Positions 41,936 to 50,969 of a stretch of 64,000 nt of DNA are shown one piece after another. The notes under the pieces are model-generated. The model saw only the letters and a program-made list of their open reading frames with translations, was not told the origin of the DNA and did not search any database. How positions within the stretch are numbered: position 1 is the first letter of the stretch; every line of letters starts with the position of its first letter. The stretch comes from an uncultured Tateyamaria sp. GTDB lineage: Bacteria; Pseudomonadota; Alphaproteobacteria; Rhodobacterales; Rhodobacteraceae. The translations under genes were made by a program, and so were the position numbers. The stretch is from assembly GCF_947503465.1 (NCBI RefSeq), contig NZ_CANNDN010000004.1, positions 62,001 to 126,000 of the forward strand, written 5' to 3'.

Positions 41936-42640
41936 ATGGACAAGCGTGTCTTGTGCCTGCGCCACGGCGATGGCCCCATGGACGATCGGATCACCACCTG
42001 GTGCGGTGCCAATCAGGTACGCTGCGACGCGCGCCGTGCGTGGCAGGGCCAGGACGTGGGGCAGATCACCGACGATGTGATCGGCGTCGTGGTCTATGGC
42101 GGCAACTACAATGCCTATGACAGCAAGCTGCATCCGTTTCTGAACGAGGAATACAGGATCATCGATGCCGCCCTGAAGGCCGATATCCCGCTGATGGGCA
42201 TCTGCCAGGGCGCACAGATGATCGCCCATCACATGGGGGCATGGGCCGGGGCACCCGCACATGGCACGCATGAATTCGGCTGGTACGAGGTCGCACCGAC
42301 ACCGGATGCCGGCGATTTTCTGACCGCGCCCATGCATTTTGCGCAGGCGCATTTCCACACCTTCGACCTGCCCGCCGGCGCCACGCATCTGGCCCGCAGC
42401 CCGTTGTTTGAGAACCAGGCGTATCGTGTCGGCGACAGGGTCGTCGGCGTGCAGTTTCACCCCGAACAGACCATCACCGGCTTCATGCGCTGGCAGGACC
42501 GTGCAGAGGGTTGGGGCCGCTGGTCGGAACCGGGCGTGCAGGACCGTGCCACGCAAACGCGCCTGATGCTGGATCACGATGCCGCCCAAGGGGCGTGGAT
42601 GCGCGATTTCCTGGACCGGTTCCTGGGGCCCGCCACCTGA
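41936..42640 (+). CDS. Class I glutamine amidotransferase domain protein
   Basis: A 234-residue stand-alone GATase1 protein. The nucleophile Cys90 lies in LMGICQGAQMIAHHMGAW and the His175-x-Glu177 pair in VVGVQFHPEQ, so the amidase triad is intact. Homologues include GMP-synthase-like amidotransferases and gamma-glutamyl hydrolases such as PuuD. AAGGGAAGGAT precedes the ATG. It leads an operon whose next three genes overlap by 1-4 bases, so it may release ammonia or cleave a gamma-glutamyl conjugate in that pathway. Confidence 0.82.
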   Translation: MDKRVLCLRHGDGPMDDRITTWCGANQVRCDARRAWQGQDVGQITDDVIGVVVYGGNYNAYDSKLHPFLNEEYRIIDAALKADIPLMGICQGAQMIAHHMGAWAGAPAHGTHEFGWYEVAPTPDAGDFLTAPMHFAQAHFHTFDLPAGATHLARSPLFENQAYRVGDRVVGVQFHPEQTITGFMRWQDRAEGWGRWSEPGVQDRATQTRLMLDHDAAQGAWMRDFLDRFLGPAT

Positions 42641-43815
42641 TGGATGTGCTTGCGCCCCTGTCGCTGGTGGCTGCACCGGCCCGGTTCGGCGGCACGGTGC
42701 AGGGCGACTGCCTGCGCGGCCAACCCGTCATTCGGAACGGTGCGCTGGTCGCGCTGGACCCACCGACGGGCGGTGACGCACAGGTGATCCTGCCCCGGTT
42801 GATCGAGCCGCATTGCCATCTGGACAAGTGCCACACCATCACCCGGCTGGGCCAGGTGGGCGGCGATCTGCACCACGCCATTGCCAGCCAGTACGCCGAC
42901 AAGGTGCATTGGGACGCGCAAGACATCGAAACCCGCGCCCGCCAGGGGTTGGCCGAGGCGCAAGTCAATGGCTGCGCCCATATCCGCAGCCATGTGGATT
43001 GGGGCGATACTGCCGCCCCGCCGCTGGCGTGGTCCGTCCTGACCGAACTGGCGCAGGACCATCCGGGGCTGCAACTGGCCGCGCTGATCGGGATCGAACA
43101 ATGGGCCGACCCCGGCTTTGCCGATGCGGTGGGCGCCACGTTGGCCCGGACCGGCGGGGTCGCGGGTGCCTTTGTGCATGGTCACGACGGCGCGCCGGAT
43201 GGGGTGCGCGCAATGTTTGATACCGCAAACCGCCATGGCCTCATGCTGGATTTCCACGTTGACGAGGGGCTGGGCGATCTGTCCGGGTTGGAGATGATTG
43301 CCGACATCGCGCTGGCGACCGGCTGTGACCGGCCCATCCTGTGCGGGCATTGCGTCAGCCTGATGGATCGCGGCCCCGACGCCGTAGAGCGCATCGCGGA
43401 CAAGCTGGTTCAGGCCCGCATTGCGGTCTGCGCCTTGCCCGTCACGAACCTGTACCTGCAAGGGCGCGGCACCGGCACACCTGACCGGCGCGGTATCACC
43501 CGGATGCGTGAATTGCGCGCGGCAGGCGTGCCCGTGATTGTCGGGTCCGACAACGTCGCAGATGCGTTTTGCCCCATCGGCGCGCATGATCCGCGCGCGG
43601 CCCTCGGATTGGCCTGCCTGACGGCACATCTGGATCCGCCCCTCGGGGACTGGTTGCCCGCCATCACAACAGACGCGGCGCGGGCGATTGGCGTGGCCCC
43701 CACCCCTCTGGACGGGGCCGCCATCAAGGACGTGATGATCTGCGACGCCGCGCACACGGCTGACCTGATATCCGGGCGCGCGCCGCTGCGCCCCGCGACG
43801 GAGACACTGACATGA
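42640..43815 (+). CDS. Amidohydrolase, cytosine-deaminase-like
   Basis: A 391-residue metal-dependent hydrolase of the CodA-like subgroup. Metal ligands are in LIEPHCHLDKCHT (His-x-His), LDFHVDEGLGD, LCGHCVSLMD and the catalytic Asp in VIVGSDNVADAF. Members deaminate or hydrolyse cyclic amides, isocytosines, creatinine or related N-heterocycles; the true substrate is unknown. It starts in TGATG with one base of overlap and ends four bases inside the FAD-oxidase gene. Confidence 0.85.
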   Translation: MDVLAPLSLVAAPARFGGTVQGDCLRGQPVIRNGALVALDPPTGGDAQVILPRLIEPHCHLDKCHTITRLGQVGGDLHHAIASQYADKVHWDAQDIETRARQGLAEAQVNGCAHIRSHVDWGDTAAPPLAWSVLTELAQDHPGLQLAALIGIEQWADPGFADAVGATLARTGGVAGAFVHGHDGAPDGVRAMFDTANRHGLMLDFHVDEGLGDLSGLEMIADIALATGCDRPILCGHCVSLMDRGPDAVERIADKLVQARIAVCALPVTNLYLQGRGTGTPDRRGITRMRELRAAGVPVIVGSDNVADAFCPIGAHDPRAALGLACLTAHLDPPLGDWLPAITTDAARAIGVAPTPLDGAAIKDVMICDAAHTADLISGRAPLRPATETLT

Positions 43816-45215
43816 CATCGATTTCCGGCAAGACCGACATCGACTGGGCCGCCTTTGCCGCAGCACTTGCCCCGGTCGAGACCATCGCCGAACCCGTTCT
43901 GGTCAAGAAACGCAGCCGCGACTTCTTCTGGTATTCGCCCATACTGAACGCGGAACTGAAAACATGCTTTGGGGATCTGGTGGCACGCCCCAGGACACCC
44001 GACGACATGGCCCATGTGCTGGCCACGGCCCATGCCCATGATGCGCCCATCGTCTTGCGCGGCGGCGGGACCGGCAATTACGGCCAGGCCGTGCCCATGG
44101 CGGGTGGGTTGATCATCGACACCACCGCGATGAACCAGGTGCTTGAGATCGGCGACGGGTTTGTCCGGGCCGAGGCCGGCACCCTGATGGCCGACATCAA
44201 CGCGGCGCTGGCCGACAGCGGACAGGAAATGGCGATGTTCCCCTCGACGCAGGACATCGCGACAGTTGGCGGCTTTGTCGCTGGCGGCAGCGCGGGCATC
44301 GGGTCCATCGCCAATGGCGCGCTGCGTGACCCGGGCAACCTGATCGCGCTGACCGCCATGACGGTCGAGGCAGCGCCACAGGCACGTGTGTTCGAAGGCA
44401 CGGACACGCTGCACATCCACCACGCCTGGGGTTTGAACGGGGTGATCACCGACGTCACGCTGCGCACCGTTCCCAAACGCGATTGGGTCGGCTGCATGGC
44501 GACCTTCGACAGCTATGAACGCGCCTATGGCACCGGCCATGCCATCGCACAGGCAGACACCATCGCCGCCAAGCTGGTCACCACGGTGGACGCCCGTATC
44601 TGCGCCTATTTCCCCAGGCTTGACGGGCATATCCGCAAGGACAAGCACCTTCTGGTGTCGATGATCCCGGCCGAGGATCAGGCGGCGTTCCAATCCCTGA
44701 TCGCAGGCCACGACGGCCATGTGGACCTGATGCTGACCGAGGCCAAACGGCAAGAGATGGGCCTGCCGCACGTGTTCGACTTCAGCTATAACCACACCAC
44801 GTTGCAGGTGCTGAAGGCAGACCGTTCGGCCACGTATCAACAGGTGGGGTGCCCCATACCGCCCGACCCGCAGGCCATCGCCGCGCTGCGCCCCAAGCTG
44901 GGCGATGATGTGTGGATGCACCACGAATTCGCACGTGTGGGCGGCGACATCGTGACCTTCGATTTGCCGATCATCTGGTTTTCGACGCCCGAGCGGCTGG
45001 CCCAGATCAACGCGACCTACGAGGCGAACGGCTTTCCCGTCTACGATGCCCATACCTGGAATGTCGAAGGCGGCGGGCTCAGGGCCGACTATACCCACCT
45101 GGCGTGGAAAAAGCGCATGGACCCCAAGGGATTGCTCAACAGTCCGAAGTCGCGGTTCTGGAACGACGTAAAGGACCTGACCCCGGACCAGATCGAAGCG
45201 ATGGGAGACGCATGA
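43812..45215 (+). CDS. FAD-binding oxidoreductase (VAO/PCMH, FAD_binding_4)
   Basis: A 467-residue flavoprotein. The PCMH-type FAD site is seen in PIVLRGGGTGNYGQAVPMAGG and the ATVGGFVAGGSAGIGSIANGALRDPGN loop. The C-terminal part lacks a berberine-bridge motif. Such enzymes oxidise hydroxy acids, amines or alcohols, or remove an N-linked acetate, for example. It is translationally coupled on both sides (ATGA). Confidence 0.85.
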   Translation: MTSISGKTDIDWAAFAAALAPVETIAEPVLVKKRSRDFFWYSPILNAELKTCFGDLVARPRTPDDMAHVLATAHAHDAPIVLRGGGTGNYGQAVPMAGGLIIDTTAMNQVLEIGDGFVRAEAGTLMADINAALADSGQEMAMFPSTQDIATVGGFVAGGSAGIGSIANGALRDPGNLIALTAMTVEAAPQARVFEGTDTLHIHHAWGLNGVITDVTLRTVPKRDWVGCMATFDSYERAYGTGHAIAQADTIAAKLVTTVDARICAYFPRLDGHIRKDKHLLVSMIPAEDQAAFQSLIAGHDGHVDLMLTEAKRQEMGLPHVFDFSYNHTTLQVLKADRSATYQQVGCPIPPDPQAIAALRPKLGDDVWMHHEFARVGGDIVTFDLPIIWFSTPERLAQINATYEANGFPVYDAHTWNVEGGGLRADYTHLAWKKRMDPKGLLNSPKSRFWNDVKDLTPDQIEAMGDA

Positions 45216-46087
45216 TGCACACCACACCGCTCACCAACCGTTTCGGCGTCGACGTGCATGATATCGATCTCAGCGTGATTGATGCGGCGGGCTATGCCGC
45301 ACTCCGCGCGCTGTTCGAGGACCACTCCGCCCTCCTTTTCCGCAAACAGACACTCGACGACGCGGCCCATATCCGGCTTGCCCGGTTCTTTGGCCCGATC
45401 GAAGACCGCCTCGCGGACGAGCGCGCGGAGGACGAGGATTTCACCGTGCCGCAAGTCAGCAATGTGCGCGCGGATGGAACCACCACCGGCGACATGGACC
45501 TGCATACGCTCAACCTCAAATCCAACATGCTCTGGCATGCAGACAGCACCTTCCTGCCGGTGCCTGCGCTTACCAACATCCTGATGGCGCGGGTCGTCAC
45601 CCAAACCGGCGGCCACACGGAACTGGCGTCGTCGCGGGCGGGCTGGGCCGACATGCCCGAGACTTTGAAGGCCCAGGTGCGCGACACCGGGTTCTGGCAC
45701 CGCTATGCGCATTCGCGCGCCCGGATCAGCCCGGATCTGGCAAAGCTGCCGATGTTTCACAAATGGCCCGACCAACTGTGGCGCGCGGTCTGGCGCAACC
45801 CGGTGAACGGGGCCGAGGCGCTTTATATTGCAAGCCATGCCTATGCGGTGGCCGGGATGGACCCCGAAAAAGGGGCGGCCCTGATCGACGAACTGACCGC
45901 ATTCGTGACGCAGCCTGACTATGTCTATTCCCATAAATGGCAGGTCGGAGACGTGCTGATCTGGGATCAAAGGGCGGTTTTGCACCGGGGAACGGCGTGG
46001 AATCACAAAGAACCGCGTGTTTTGTCTAGTATTTGTGTATCTGCAACCCCGGATGACGGGGTTGACGCCATGCGCCTGATCGTTTGA
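45212..46087 (+). CDS. TauD/TfdA-family Fe(II)/2-oxoglutarate dioxygenase
   Basis: A 291-residue non-haem dioxygenase. The iron triad is His109-x-Asp111 (MLWHADSTF) and His258 (AVLHRGTAWNH), with Arg269 for 2-oxoglutarate. The pattern is nearer TfdA (2,4-D/chlorinated phenoxyacetate, alpha-ketoglutarate dependent) than classic TauD. It cleaves C-O, C-N or C-S bonds by hydroxylation. Coupled to the FAD-oxidase gene (ATGATG start). Confidence 0.87.
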   Translation: MMHTTPLTNRFGVDVHDIDLSVIDAAGYAALRALFEDHSALLFRKQTLDDAAHIRLARFFGPIEDRLADERAEDEDFTVPQVSNVRADGTTTGDMDLHTLNLKSNMLWHADSTFLPVPALTNILMARVVTQTGGHTELASSRAGWADMPETLKAQVRDTGFWHRYAHSRARISPDLAKLPMFHKWPDQLWRAVWRNPVNGAEALYIASHAYAVAGMDPEKGAALIDELTAFVTQPDYVYSHKWQVGDVLIWDQRAVLHRGTAWNHKEPRVLSSICVSATPDDGVDAMRLIV

Positions 46088-46218
46088 ACTCCGGGCGTCT
46101 CCCGCCACGGGATGGCGATAAAACGCAGGTTAACTGCAACACCAAAAAAGGTCGGGCACTCACCCCGGCCGCATAAGGGCGCAAACCGATGTTTGCGACG
46201 CCAACAGAGAGGAAGAAC

Positions 46219-47877
46219 ATGACCTTCACAACCCGTTCCGGCAAGCCGCTGCCGCAGTCCATCGTGGATTCGGCCGGCAAAGTCGGCACCGATCCGATCA
46301 ACCGCCGCGAGTTCCTGGCCACGGCCAGCAGCTTTGGTGCCTCGGCCGCCGTCGCCTACGGCATGCTTGGCCTGACCGCACCTGCAGCACAGGCCGCTGC
46401 CCACAAGCAAGGCGGCACCGTCCGCATCCAGCAGGAAGTCCGCGCCCTCAAGGACCCCCGCACCTATGACTGGTCGCAGATTGCGAACGTGTCGCGCGGT
46501 TGGCTGGAATATCTGGTCACCTATGAAAACGACGGCACCTTCCAGCCTTCGCTGCTGGAAAGCTGGGAAATCAATGACGACGCGACGCAATACACCCTCA
46601 AGGTGCGTCAGGGCGTCAAGTGGAACAACGGCGACGACTTTACCGCCGAAGACGTGGCACGCAACATCACCGCATGGTGCGACAAGGACGTCGAGGGCAA
46701 TTCGATGGCCGGTCGTTTCGCGACCCTGATCGACGCCGACACAAACAAGGCCATCGACGGCGCCATCGTCGTCGTGGACGCAAGCACCGTGCAACTGAAC
46801 CTGCCCGCATCGGACATCACGCTGATCGCCGGTATGGCCGACTATCCTGCGGCCATCACGCACCCCGACACGTCGATCGACAGCATCGACAGCCCCATCG
46901 GCACCGGCCCCTACCTGCCGGAAACGCTGGAAGTCGGCGTGAAGGCCGTTCTGGTCCGCAACGAGGACCACGCATGGTGGAACGCGGGCAACGGCGCCTA
47001 TCTCGACCGGATCGAGTTTATCGACTACGGCACCGACCCGTCGGCATTTGTCGCCGCCGCCGAAGCCGAAGAGATCGACATGACCTACTCGATCGAGGGC
47101 GATTTCATCGACATCTTCGACACGCTGGACGGCTGGCAGCGCAACGAAATCGCCACCGCGGCGACCATCGTGATCCGCCCCAACCAACTGGCCGAAGTTG
47201 ACGGCAAACAACCCTACGCCGACCCACGCGTGCGTCAGGCCCTGACCATGGCCGTCGACAACGAAGTGCTGCTGGAACTGGGCTATGCCGGTCGCGGTAT
47301 TCCCGCTGAAAACCACCACGTTGGTCCGATGCACCCCGAATACGCGGAACTGCCCCCCCGCAAGGTGGACCCCGCAGCGGCCAAGGCCCTGATGGACGAA
47401 GCCGGCATGGGCGACTTCGAGCACGAGCTGATCTCGATCGACGACGCGTGGCGCAAGGACACCACCGACGCGGTGGCGGCCCAGCTGCGTGACGCGGGCA
47501 TCAACGTCAAGCGGACCATCCTGCCCGGGTCGACCTTCTGGAACGACTGGGCGAAATATCCGTTCAGCTCGACCAACTGGAACCACCGTCCGCTGGGCGT
47601 GCAGATCTGGGCGCTGGCCTACCGGTCGGGCGAGGCGTGGAACGAGTTCGGTTACGCGAACCCGGAATTCGACGCCCTGCTGGAAAAGACGCTGGCCACA
47701 GCCGACGTCGAGGCGCGCCGCGCCCTGATGGCCGAGGGTCAGGCCATGATCCAGAACGACGGAGTCACGATCCAGCCCTATTGGCGGTCGCTCTACAACC
47801 ACACCAAGGAAGGTCTGGTGGGCGGTGCGCACCACATCTCGTTCGAGATCCGCCCGGCCGAACTGGCCTGGACCTGA
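46219..47877 (+). CDS. ABC transporter substrate-binding protein, family 5, Tat-exported
   Basis: A 552-residue SBP_bac_5 (peptide/nickel/opine) protein. The N-terminus has a twin-arginine signal, [20 protein letters not shown], cleaved near QAAA. Family blocks include [22 protein letters not shown] and [22 protein letters not shown] precedes ATG 46219; it lies 131 bp after the dioxygenase. A strong terminator follows, and no permease or ATPase gene is in the window, so its partners must be elsewhere. It probably delivers the substrate of the preceding operon. Confidence 0.9.
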   Translation: MTFTTRSGKPLPQSIVDSAGKVGTDPINRREFLATASSFGASAAVAYGMLGLTAPAAQAAAHKQGGTVRIQQEVRALKDPRTYDWSQIANVSRGWLEYLVTYENDGTFQPSLLESWEINDDATQYTLKVRQGVKWNNGDDFTAEDVARNITAWCDKDVEGNSMAGRFATLIDADTNKAIDGAIVVVDASTVQLNLPASDITLIAGMADYPAAITHPDTSIDSIDSPIGTGPYLPETLEVGVKAVLVRNEDHAWWNAGNGAYLDRIEFIDYGTDPSAFVAAAEAEEIDMTYSIEGDFIDIFDTLDGWQRNEIATAATIVIRPNQLAEVDGKQPYADPRVRQALTMAVDNEVLLELGYAGRGIPAENHHVGPMHPEYAELPPRKVDPAAAKALMDEAGMGDFEHELISIDDAWRKDTTDAVAAQLRDAGINVKRTILPGSTFWNDWAKYPFSSTNWNHRPLGVQIWALAYRSGEAWNEFGYANPEFDALLEKTLATADVEARRALMAEGQAMIQNDGVTIQPYWRSLYNHTKEGLVGGAHHISFEIRPAELAWT

Positions 47878-47897
47878 TCCGACCAGGAACCGATCTG

Positions 47898-47928
47898 AAA
47901 GGGGCCGCCATCGCGCGGCCCCTTTTTT
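47898..47928 (+). terminator. Rho-independent terminator after the substrate-binding protein gene
   Basis: A perfect 10-bp stem AAGGGGCCGC / GCGGCCCCTT with loop CATCGC is followed by six T. It lies 21 bp beyond the stop. Confidence 0.93.
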
Positions 47929-47960
47929 ATGGAACGCCCTGAAACGCCAAAGGACACAAG

Positions 47961-48446
47961 ATGGACCAGATGCTGATCGCCGCCCAAGCCCTTGCCACCG
48001 GACTTGTCGCGTCGTGGCTGACGCTTGGCGTGCGCGACAACATCCTGCATCCGTCCGTGAACGAAACCTACACCGCCGAGGTCATGGAGATGTCGCGCAT
48101 GAGGGCGGAATACCCCGAGGCCTTTGCCCATGTGGCGCACCGCGCCGTCACCAACCGCCGCCAGCAACACTTGGCCTTTCGGATCGTGGTTGCGGCGGAA
48201 CTGGTTGCCACGCTTGTGCTGTGGGCCGGGGTGATCGGGCTGGGCATGGCCCTGTTCGGCTTCGGCAGCGCCGAGACGGGGCGCAGTATCGCGCTGGCTG
48301 GCGCGATGCTGTTTACCGCCGTCTGGGGCGGCTTTCTGGTGGTTGGAAACCACTTTTGCTATTGGTTCTGCCATGAAGGGGCGCAGAACACGCATTATCA
48401 GATGACGCTGTGGGGCGTGGGCACGATGATCTTTCTGGCGCTTTGA
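47961..48446 (+). CDS. DUF2165-like integral membrane protein
   Basis: A 161-residue protein with four membrane helices. The LGVRDNILHPSVNETYT loop after the first helix and the C-terminal NHFCYWFCHEGAQNTHYQMTLWG segment fit small DUF2165-type proteins. Function unknown. The gene lies after the terminator and has a clear start, so it is a separate unit; it converges with the box cluster. Confidence 0.7.
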   Translation: MDQMLIAAQALATGLVASWLTLGVRDNILHPSVNETYTAEVMEMSRMRAEYPEAFAHVAHRAVTNRRQQHLAFRIVVAAELVATLVLWAGVIGLGMALFGFGSAETGRSIALAGAMLFTAVWGGFLVVGNHFCYWFCHEGAQNTHYQMTLWGVGTMIFLAL

Positions 48447-48479
48447 CGGGACGGTACGCGGCGCGTCCGGTCAACGGCC

Positions 48480-48947
48480 TCAGATCAGCGCCAGACGCTC
48501 TTTCGGAACGTGCAAAAGCGCCATGGCTGCTGACGGATCGGCCCGCAGGTGCGCCCCCATTTCGTCATGCAAACGTGCAACCAAGGTGTCAGCGCGCACC
48601 TCTGTGCGCGTCACCTTGGCAAACCATGCCTCTTCACTGATCAGATCCTCGATCAGCGGGTCGATCACCGCGCCACCCCCACCGGGATAGCGGTAATACC
48701 CCCAGCCGTACCGTTTGCCCAATCGCCCTTCGGCCACCATGCGGGCCAGAACGGGGCTGACCTGATCCGCACGTCGCGCGGTCAGCACGGTGTCCAATCC
48801 GACAAGGTCCTGCGCCTCGAACGGGCCAAGGCCATAGCCCCAGGCCACAAGCGCCTCGTCCAGCTCCCACGGCGTCGAATGCAGATAAACCAACCGCTCG
48901 CACACACGCCAAAACAGGTCCTGCAACGGGGCAACCGCCAGCGTCAC
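48480..48947 (-). CDS. Stand-alone 3-hydroxyacyl-CoA dehydrogenase C-terminal domain
   Basis: A 155-residue protein with the helical dimerisation domain of 3-hydroxyacyl-CoA dehydrogenases (WGYGLGPFEAQDLVGLDT, EGRLGKRYGWGYYRYP) and no NAD-binding Rossmann domain. It could be a fragment, a partner of a separate NAD domain, or a protein with a new role. It is coupled to boxR (four-base overlap), placing it at the end of the box cluster. The C-terminal half (residues about 100-155) has no family I recognise. Confidence 0.65.
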   Translation of the reverse strand: MTLAVAPLQDLFWRVCERLVYLHSTPWELDEALVAWGYGLGPFEAQDLVGLDTVLTARRADQVSPVLARMVAEGRLGKRYGWGYYRYPGGGGAVIDPLIEDLISEEAWFAKVTRTEVRADTLVARLHDEMGAHLRADPSAAMALLHVPKERLALI

Positions 48948-49834
48948 GGCCCAAGGCCCTCGAGAAAGCGATGCTTGGCAATGATGGCCAGCAGGTCATT
49001 CAGCGAGGTGGACACAGGCTTGGCCGCGGTGTCGACCTGCGCCAGCGCCCGTTCATAGGACGGGGTGCGCTGGTCCAGCAGCGCCTTCAACTGCTCCATC
49101 GCGGCCGGATTGCCCTCCATCGGGCGCAGATCGCCCTGCGCGCGCACACGGGCCATGTGTTCACCGGGGCTGGTGCGCACCCAGACGGTGTGGAACCTTT
49201 CCAGCACGATGTCAAAGGCGGCGTCATCGCCCACGATACCCCCCGCCACCGCAAGAATCAGCTTGTCATGCTTGTCCACGATCCGCGCCACCGCCTCGGC
49301 CTCAAGCGCGCGGTATCCGTCGTGGCCATACAGTGCCATCACCTCGGACAACGGCATGCCCGCCTCGGCTTCGACCTCGTGGTTCAGTTCGATGAAGGGC
49401 ACTTTCAGCTTGTCCGCGGCCATCCGTCCCAATGTCGATTTGCCCGCGCCGCGCAAGCCCACCAGGCAAATGCGCTGCGCCCGCAGCGCCACCGGGTTCT
49501 GCGGCGCCAAGAGCGCCCGAACGCGCCCCTGCACCTGCGCAGGCGCGACCTGGTACAGACGGGCCACACGGGCCACGTCTCCGGCCATCGGGGGCGTTTC
49601 GGACAACAGGTCTTCGATGCGGACATTCAACGCGGCGGCAACACGGTCCAGCAGAATGACGGAAATGTTGCCCTCGCCCGCCTCCAACTGCGCGAGATAG
49701 CGGGGCGACACGCCTGAGCGTTCCGACAACTCACGCCGCGGCAAACCCAATGCTTCGCGGGCGGCGCGAACGCGGGTGGCAAGGCGTGCAATCATCGGGA
49801 TTGCGCCGTCAGGGATTGGTTTTGGTGATGTCAT
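48944..49834 (-). CDS. boxR: BoxR/BzdR-type regulator: XRE domain fused to shikimate-kinase-like domain
   Basis: A 296-residue regulator. Residues about 20-80 form an XRE helix-turn-helix (ALGLPRRELSERSGVSPRYL, AALNVRIEDLL); residues about 125-290 resemble shikimate kinase, with Walker A GLRGAGKSTLGR and the GGIVGDD loop. In known BzdR/BoxR proteins the kinase-like part binds benzoyl-CoA and relieves repression at promoters holding TGCA repeats. The start is uncertain (ATG 49834; TTG 49858 possible). A 59-bp gap follows the thioesterase gene, so it may have its own promoter. Confidence 0.92.
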   Translation of the reverse strand: MTSPKPIPDGAIPMIARLATRVRAAREALGLPRRELSERSGVSPRYLAQLEAGEGNISVILLDRVAAALNVRIEDLLSETPPMAGDVARVARLYQVAPAQVQGRVRALLAPQNPVALRAQRICLVGLRGAGKSTLGRMAADKLKVPFIELNHEVEAEAGMPLSEVMALYGHDGYRALEAEAVARIVDKHDKLILAVAGGIVGDDAAFDIVLERFHTVWVRTSPGEHMARVRAQGDLRPMEGNPAAMEQLKALLDQRTPSYERALAQVDTAAKPVSTSLNDLLAIIAKHRFLEGLGP

Positions 49835-49893
49835 GCGCACATTGTCTGGTATTATCAACTTGTTGTAGGGCGCATCACGCGCCGATCAACGGA

Positions 49894-50316
49894 TCAAATG
49901 TCGCAGATGTGGGCGGCCAGAAGGGCGCGCAACTCTGGCGGCGCAGGCTGGCTTTTGAACTGGTCCGCAATGATGAACACACAGGTGAACGTGCCTTCGA
50001 AACACAACACCCCGTCCTGGTGCCCATCGACCCGAAAGGTGACGGATGTGTCGCCCAGACGGGAGGGCCACACCGCGCAGATCAGCCGATGGCGGGGCGT
50101 AACGGGTGACCGGAAGTCCATGCTCATATGCACAAACGGCGTGCCGATATTGCGGTCCAGTTCCAGCTGATACCAGCCGTCACCGCCCAGATGCGCCTCC
50201 CACCAGGCGTTGATAGCATCCAGCGCAAACCACGGCAGGCGGGCGGTATAGGCGATGCGCGCCGGGTCGCAGTCGCCCCACGTCACCCGGATTTCATGTT
50301 TGAAACGGTCGCTCAA
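49894..50316 (-). CDS. Hotdog-fold acyl-CoA thioesterase (4-HBT type)
   Basis: A 140-residue protein of the 4-hydroxybenzoyl-CoA thioesterase family. The catalytic Asp is in VTWGDCDPARIAYTARLPWF. It starts at TTG 50316, overlapping the flavodoxin stop (TTGA). In box clusters thioesterases are thought to release CoA from dead-end benzoyl-CoA or epoxide products and so prevent CoA trapping; that role is inferred from literature and position. Confidence 0.85.
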   Translation of the reverse strand: MSDRFKHEIRVTWGDCDPARIAYTARLPWFALDAINAWWEAHLGGDGWYQLELDRNIGTPFVHMSMDFRSPVTPRHRLICAVWPSRLGDTSVTFRVDGHQDGVLCFEGTFTCVFIIADQFKSQPAPPELRALLAAHICDI

Positions 50317-50774
50317 GCGGCCTTGTCCGCCTGCATCAGACCCATGATCCCCTGCACCCACGGCAGTGCGATGTCCTCGGGCATGTCGAAACCGGACGCA
50401 TCATGAATGCCGCGCTCGCCCACTTGCGTGGCCCCCTGGGCCTTCATCATGTCGGCCAGCTTCATCGACCCATGGGCAAAGGTTTCGGCAAACACCATGT
50501 CGCCCAGACCGAAGATGGCAAACCGGATCCCGTTGAGGTCCGGCTTGCCCTCCGTCAGCGCCTCTTCGAACGGCAGCGCGGTCGAGGGCAAGTCGCCATT
50601 CCCGTAGGTCGACGTCACGATGATATAGAAGACGTCCTTCTCCATCGCGGCGGGGTCCACGTCCGCAAGGCTCTGGATATCGCAGTCGAACCCGTCGCCC
50701 AGTTCCGCCTCGATATCCTCGCACAGCATCTCGGAATTGCCGGTCTCGGACCCGTAGTAAATACCAACTTTCAT
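50313..50774 (-). CDS. Flavodoxin, MioC-like
   Basis: A 153-residue FMN-binding electron carrier. The phosphate loop is GIYYGSETGNSEML, with TSTYGNGDLP as the second FMN loop and FGLGDMVFAETFAHG following. ATG 50774 (or 50777) with GAGGAGT upstream. It lies between a Cys-rich small protein gene and the thioesterase gene, in the place where an electron donor to BoxB is needed. It is a plausible donor because no boxA is found nearby. Confidence 0.88.
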   Translation of the reverse strand: MKVGIYYGSETGNSEMLCEDIEAELGDGFDCDIQSLADVDPAAMEKDVFYIIVTSTYGNGDLPSTALPFEEALTEGKPDLNGIRFAIFGLGDMVFAETFAHGSMKLADMMKAQGATQVGERGIHDASGFDMPEDIALPWVQGIMGLMQADKAA

Positions 50775-50784
50775 CACATACTCC

Positions 50785-50958
50785 TCAATGCACGCGGGGG
50801 TCCGCGCCCGCCCTGTAACGGCGGCACATCTCGTCCTGTTCGTCCCGGTTCAGCATCATGTAGAGCGCAAGGCACATTCCGGTACATCCATCGCATTCCA
50901 GCGCGCAAAACGGGCGCTGGGGGGCGGTGTCGGTCAGGGCTGTTCTGTTGATCTGCAT
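50785..50958 (-). CDS. 57-residue cysteine-rich protein in the box operon
   Basis: ATG 50958 has a strong GGGAGG ribosome-binding site. The peptide contains C18-x3-C22-x2-C25-x3-C29 in FCALECDGCTGMCLALYMM, plus C44. Four closely spaced cysteines could bind a [4Fe-4S] or [2Fe-2S] cluster or zinc. It lies 11 bp after boxB and about 10 bp before the flavodoxin gene, so it is part of the operon. No known family is recognised. It may be an electron-transfer or assembly factor for BoxB, which is inference. Confidence 0.7.
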   Translation of the reverse strand: MQINRTALTDTAPQRPFCALECDGCTGMCLALYMMLNRDEQDEMCRRYRAGADPRVH

Positions 50959-50969
50959 GGGTGCCTCCC

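Noticed and set aside
43410-47835. Minus-strand open frames of 605 and 610 codons opposite the FAD-oxidase, dioxygenase and binding-protein genes
   Set aside because: Biased composition (His/Val/Gly-rich), no domain and no ribosome-binding site, against clear family motifs on the plus strand.
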